From: Streptomyces sp. Edi2
GTDB taxonomy: Bacteria; Actinomycetota; Actinomycetes; Streptomycetales; Streptomycetaceae
Assembly: GCF_040253635.1 (NCBI RefSeq)
Contig: NZ_JBEJGX010000003.1
Span: 2,852,001 to 2,916,000, forward strand
Direction of reading: 5' to 3'
Length of the DNA stretch: 64,000 bases
Shown here: positions 61,887-64,000 of the stretch, piece after piece
How the letters are laid out: each line of letters begins with the position of its first letter
How positions within the stretch are numbered: position 1 is the first letter of the stretch
Notes under the pieces: generated by a model
Seen by the model: the letters and a program-made list of their open reading frames with translations, nothing else
What the model was told of the DNA's origin: nothing
The model's database searches: none
Position numbers and translations under genes: made by a program

Positions 61887-62687
61887 CTACGCAGTACCGT
61901 CCCCGGCTGCCGGGGATGCCCCGCTCGTCACCTTCGCGGCACTCAGCCCGGCGGCCGTGGATGGGGCGGCCGTGGCAGCGTCGCGGTCGGGCGCAAGCGG
62001 GTCGGTCACCGCGCCGGTCTCCTCATCGAGCAGCCCCTGCGCCAGCCTGGTCACCGCTGCGGGGACCGGCGGCGCCAGGTCGGCCGTAGCTCGGAGGCCG
62101 GACAGGACGTCGTCGGGTCGAACGGCAGGTGTCAGATGCCGAACAACCAGCCGCAGTATCGCACAGGCTTTGCCGTCAGGCCTATCGCCGGCGTGACCGG
62201 CGGCCTCCAGACGCGTCACCGCGGCCCGCGCGTCAAAGGTCCGCATGCCGTTTTTCGTCCGCCGCTCGACCAGCACCTCGTCCGCGGCGAGGAACGCCCC
62301 GACCGCGCGCTCGGCCTCCTGCGCCTCGACCCCGTCGAGCCGGAGCTCCCACACCGAGGCCTGCAGCCGGTCGGCCAGGCCGCTGGTGCGGGCCTCGACC
62401 GCGTCGGTCACATCGAGCCCGTCCGGCAGGGACGCGTCGAGCAGGGTGCGCAGCGCGTCCGGATCGCGGTGCTCGGTGAGCTGGATCTCCAGATATTCGG
62501 CCTCGCTGCCCGTACCGGTGGGGGCGGCATTGGCGTACGACACCTTGGGGTGCGGGGTGAAGCCCGCCGAATAGGCCATGGGGACCTCGGCGCGGCGCAG
62601 CGCCCGCTCGAAAGCGCGCTGGAAGTCGCGGTGGCTGGTGAACCGGAGGCGGCCGCGCTTGGTGTAGCGCAGTCGGATGCGCTGCAC
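61887..62687 (-). CDS. TIGR03936 / DUF2344 radical-SAM-associated protein
   Basis: 266 aa. The family signature is at the N-terminus: QRIRLRYTKRGRLRFTSHRD, FERALRRAEVPMAYSAGFTPHPKVSYA. The protein has no Cys cluster and is normally a partner or a split domain of a B12-binding radical SAM protein (TIGR03960). Its reaction is unknown, but the consistent proximity to rne points to RNA or ribosome modification. GTG start. The C-terminal 45 residues are Ala/Thr-rich and variable. The expected radical SAM partner is not seen within the 1.3 kb left in the window. Confidence 0.88.
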   Translation of the reverse strand: MQRIRLRYTKRGRLRFTSHRDFQRAFERALRRAEVPMAYSAGFTPHPKVSYANAAPTGTGSEAEYLEIQLTEHRDPDALRTLLDASLPDGLDVTDAVEARTSGLADRLQASVWELRLDGVEAQEAERAVGAFLAADEVLVERRTKNGMRTFDARAAVTRLEAAGHAGDRPDGKACAILRLVVRHLTPAVRPDDVLSGLRATADLAPPVPAAVTRLAQGLLDEETGAVTDPLAPDRDAATAAPSTAAGLSAAKVTSGASPAAGDGTA

Positions 62688-62735
62688 CGCCGGTGCGGGC
62701 GGCGGGCCTTCGGGCTGTCGCTTGCCCAGTGTCGT

Positions 62736-63884
62736 TCAGTCCTTCGTGAGTGCGGTCGTACTGCTACCTAGAGTACGTGTGCCGGGGGCTCCCGGTTCCC
62801 GCCGGGGCTCGGCAGCGGCAGCCGGCTGAGGCTCCGCGGGGGCGCCGAACAGTGCCCGCCGGATCTCCCTGCGGGTCTGCCGCACGGTCGCGCGGGCGGT
62901 GCGCAGCGCCTGGCGGACCGGCCGCCAGATGCCGTCCCTGATGCCGTGCCCGAGCGGGGTGAGCACGGTGCGGTACACCCACCGCACCGGTTCGACGAGG
63001 ACCCACCGCAGGACGGCGGCGAGGAAGCGGCCGACGGCCCGGGAGACGATCCCGGCGGCCCGCCAGCAGTGCCCGAACGCCGACCCGACCTCACGCACCA
63101 CCACCGTCACCACGGCGGCCAGCAGCCGCCCGGCGGGTACCAGCACATACCGCCACAGGGTGACCAGCGGAACGACCACGAGCCACCGCACGAGGGTGGC
63201 GAGCGCGGTGCCGAGGCCGCGCACCAGCCAGGCGAGGCCCCGTCCGGCCGGTGTCAGCACCTGGGCGTACAGCCACCGGGCGGGGACCACGACGAGCCAA
63301 CGGACCAGCCACGCCAGGACCGCGCCGATCCCCCGGCCGACGGGCGTCAGCACATACCGCCACAGGGTCGCCCACGGCCACACGAACAACGCACGGCCCA
63401 GCCACAGCAGGGCCGCGCCCAGTCCGCGCAGCAGCCAGGCAATGCCGTGCCCCACCGGCGTCAGCACGTGGGCGTACAGCCACTGCACGGGGAGCACGAG
63501 CAGATGCCGCACCAGCCACGCCACCGCCCTGCCGGTCCCCCGGCCGGCCGGGGCGAGGACGGCGCGCCACAGCCACCCGAGCGGGGCGACGACCAGCGTG
63601 CGCCAGGCCCACCCGAGCGGGAACACGACGAGGGTGCGCCAGGCCCATGCCACAGGGACGACCACGAGGGTGCGCCACAGCCGGGCGAGGCCGCGGCCGA
63701 GGGGGCGCAGCACGCTCCGGTCGACGGCCCGTCCAGCGGCGGTCAGCGCATCCCACACCAGGCGCACCGGCACCACGAGCACCAGCACCACGATCCGTAC
63801 CGGAATACGGACCACTTGGGTCACACAGCCCTCGCCCGGCTCATAACGGGCCGGCACCCGCCGGTCGTTGTCCGTGGGCTCCAT
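62736..63884 (-). CDS. Trp/Arg-rich repeat membrane-associated protein (unknown function)
   Basis: 382 aa. Apart from the first 20 and last 50 residues, the chain is about eight degenerate repeats. Each starts LVVxPLxWLW or LVVxPxRWLY and runs to RxVLTPxGRGxxWLVR, 12 to 38 residues each. The segments are hydrophobic with regular Trp and Arg, so they may be membrane-embedded or amphipathic helices lying on the membrane. The C-terminus (ATVRQTRREIRRALFG) is strongly basic. ATG with GGGGAGG nine bases upstream. It lies 48 bp upstream of the DUF2344 gene, probably in the same operon. No homologous enzyme is known to me. Confidence 0.75.
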   Translation of the reverse strand: MEPTDNDRRVPARYEPGEGCVTQVVRIPVRIVVLVLVVPVRLVWDALTAAGRAVDRSVLRPLGRGLARLWRTLVVVPVAWAWRTLVVFPLGWAWRTLVVAPLGWLWRAVLAPAGRGTGRAVAWLVRHLLVLPVQWLYAHVLTPVGHGIAWLLRGLGAALLWLGRALFVWPWATLWRYVLTPVGRGIGAVLAWLVRWLVVVPARWLYAQVLTPAGRGLAWLVRGLGTALATLVRWLVVVPLVTLWRYVLVPAGRLLAAVVTVVVREVGSAFGHCWRAAGIVSRAVGRFLAAVLRWVLVEPVRWVYRTVLTPLGHGIRDGIWRPVRQALRTARATVRQTRREIRRALFGAPAEPQPAAAAEPRREPGAPGTRTLGSSTTALTKD

Positions 63885-63936
63885 CCGGCCCCTCCCCCTT
63901 GTTCTTCCGTCGCCGCGCCGCGTGTCCCGCGGCCCC

Positions 63937-64000
63937 TCAGGGGTGCCGGTGCGGCTGCTGTCCGCCGGCGGGTGCGGCCGCGTGGATCCAGTAGCGCAGC
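63937..64000 (-). CDS. C-terminal fragment of a further gene (partial)
   Basis: The minus-strand frame reads LRYWIHAAAPAGGQQPHRHP and then TGA at 63939-63937. Eighteen of twenty codons end in G or C. It lies 52 bp upstream of the Trp/Arg repeat gene on the same strand. Only 20 residues are visible, so the family is unknown. Confidence 0.45.
   Translation of the reverse strand, partial: LRYWIHAAAPAGGQQPHRHP

Overview
The window is about 73% GC by eye. It carries GTG starts, strongly GC-biased third codon positions, mycothiol-dependent formaldehyde oxidation, a SpoIIE-type regulator and a long RNase E. The gene order (hrcA-dnaJ, lepA/rpsT, holA, comEA-comEC, leuS, rsfS-LCP-nadD, proA/proB-obg-rpmA-rplU-rne) is that of a Streptomyces chromosome core. 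This is a conserved housekeeping region, not a mobile island. I see no insertion sequence, phage module, CRISPR array or biosynthetic cluster. Most genes lie on the minus strand.

1-11 kb: a C-terminal gene fragment; mycothiol-dependent formaldehyde dehydrogenase with a translationally coupled metallo-hydrolase; a secreted HAD phosphatase; and a minus-strand run hrcA-dnaJ-nitronate monooxygenase-rsmE-HIT-rnz, with a perfect CIRCE operator in front of hrcA. Then come a plus-strand metallo-hydrolase and a DUF3097 gene, convergent with a Uma2 gene.

11-24 kb: hemW, a SpoIIE phosphatase fused to an anti-sigma-type kinase domain, an acyl-CoA synthetase under a palindromic candidate operator, lepA, rpsT, a proline/glutamine-rich membrane protein, holA and arylamine N-acetyltransferase. 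The spacers here are G-rich and full of short tandem repeats.

24-39 kb: an arsR-MFS operon with tandem operators, comEC and comEA, degV, a coiled-coil membrane protein, leuS with a leucine leader peptide and attenuator, a secreted S53 protease and tRNA-Ala(GGC). The comEC frame has no stop codon until the end of the MFS gene.

39-52 kb: a GT87-type mannosyltransferase, two small zinc-ribbon proteins, a second identical tRNA-Ala, a histidine phosphatase with a probable CTG start, rsfS, a divergent LCP protein, nadD, two tiny membrane proteins, an M48 protease, two membrane proteins sharing an N-terminal motif, proA, a conserved 164-aa protein and proB.

53-64 kb: a CDP-glycerol glycerophosphotransferase-like membrane protein, obg-rpmA-rplU with a clear promoter, a 1309-aa RNase E/G with arginine-motif repeats and a histone-like tail, the DUF2344 radical-SAM-associated protein, a membrane protein built of Trp/Arg repeats, and the end of one further gene.

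Functional themes are translation and ribosome quality (rpsT, rpmA, rplU, lepA, obg, rsfS, rsmE, leuS, tRNA), RNA processing (rne, rnz), proteostasis (hrcA, dnaJ), envelope and spore-wall functions (LCP, glycerophosphotransferase, GT87) and DNA uptake genes. The most notable signals are the leuS attenuator, the unterminated comEC frame, the repeat architecture of RNase E, the Trp/Arg repeat protein and the paired operators before arsR.
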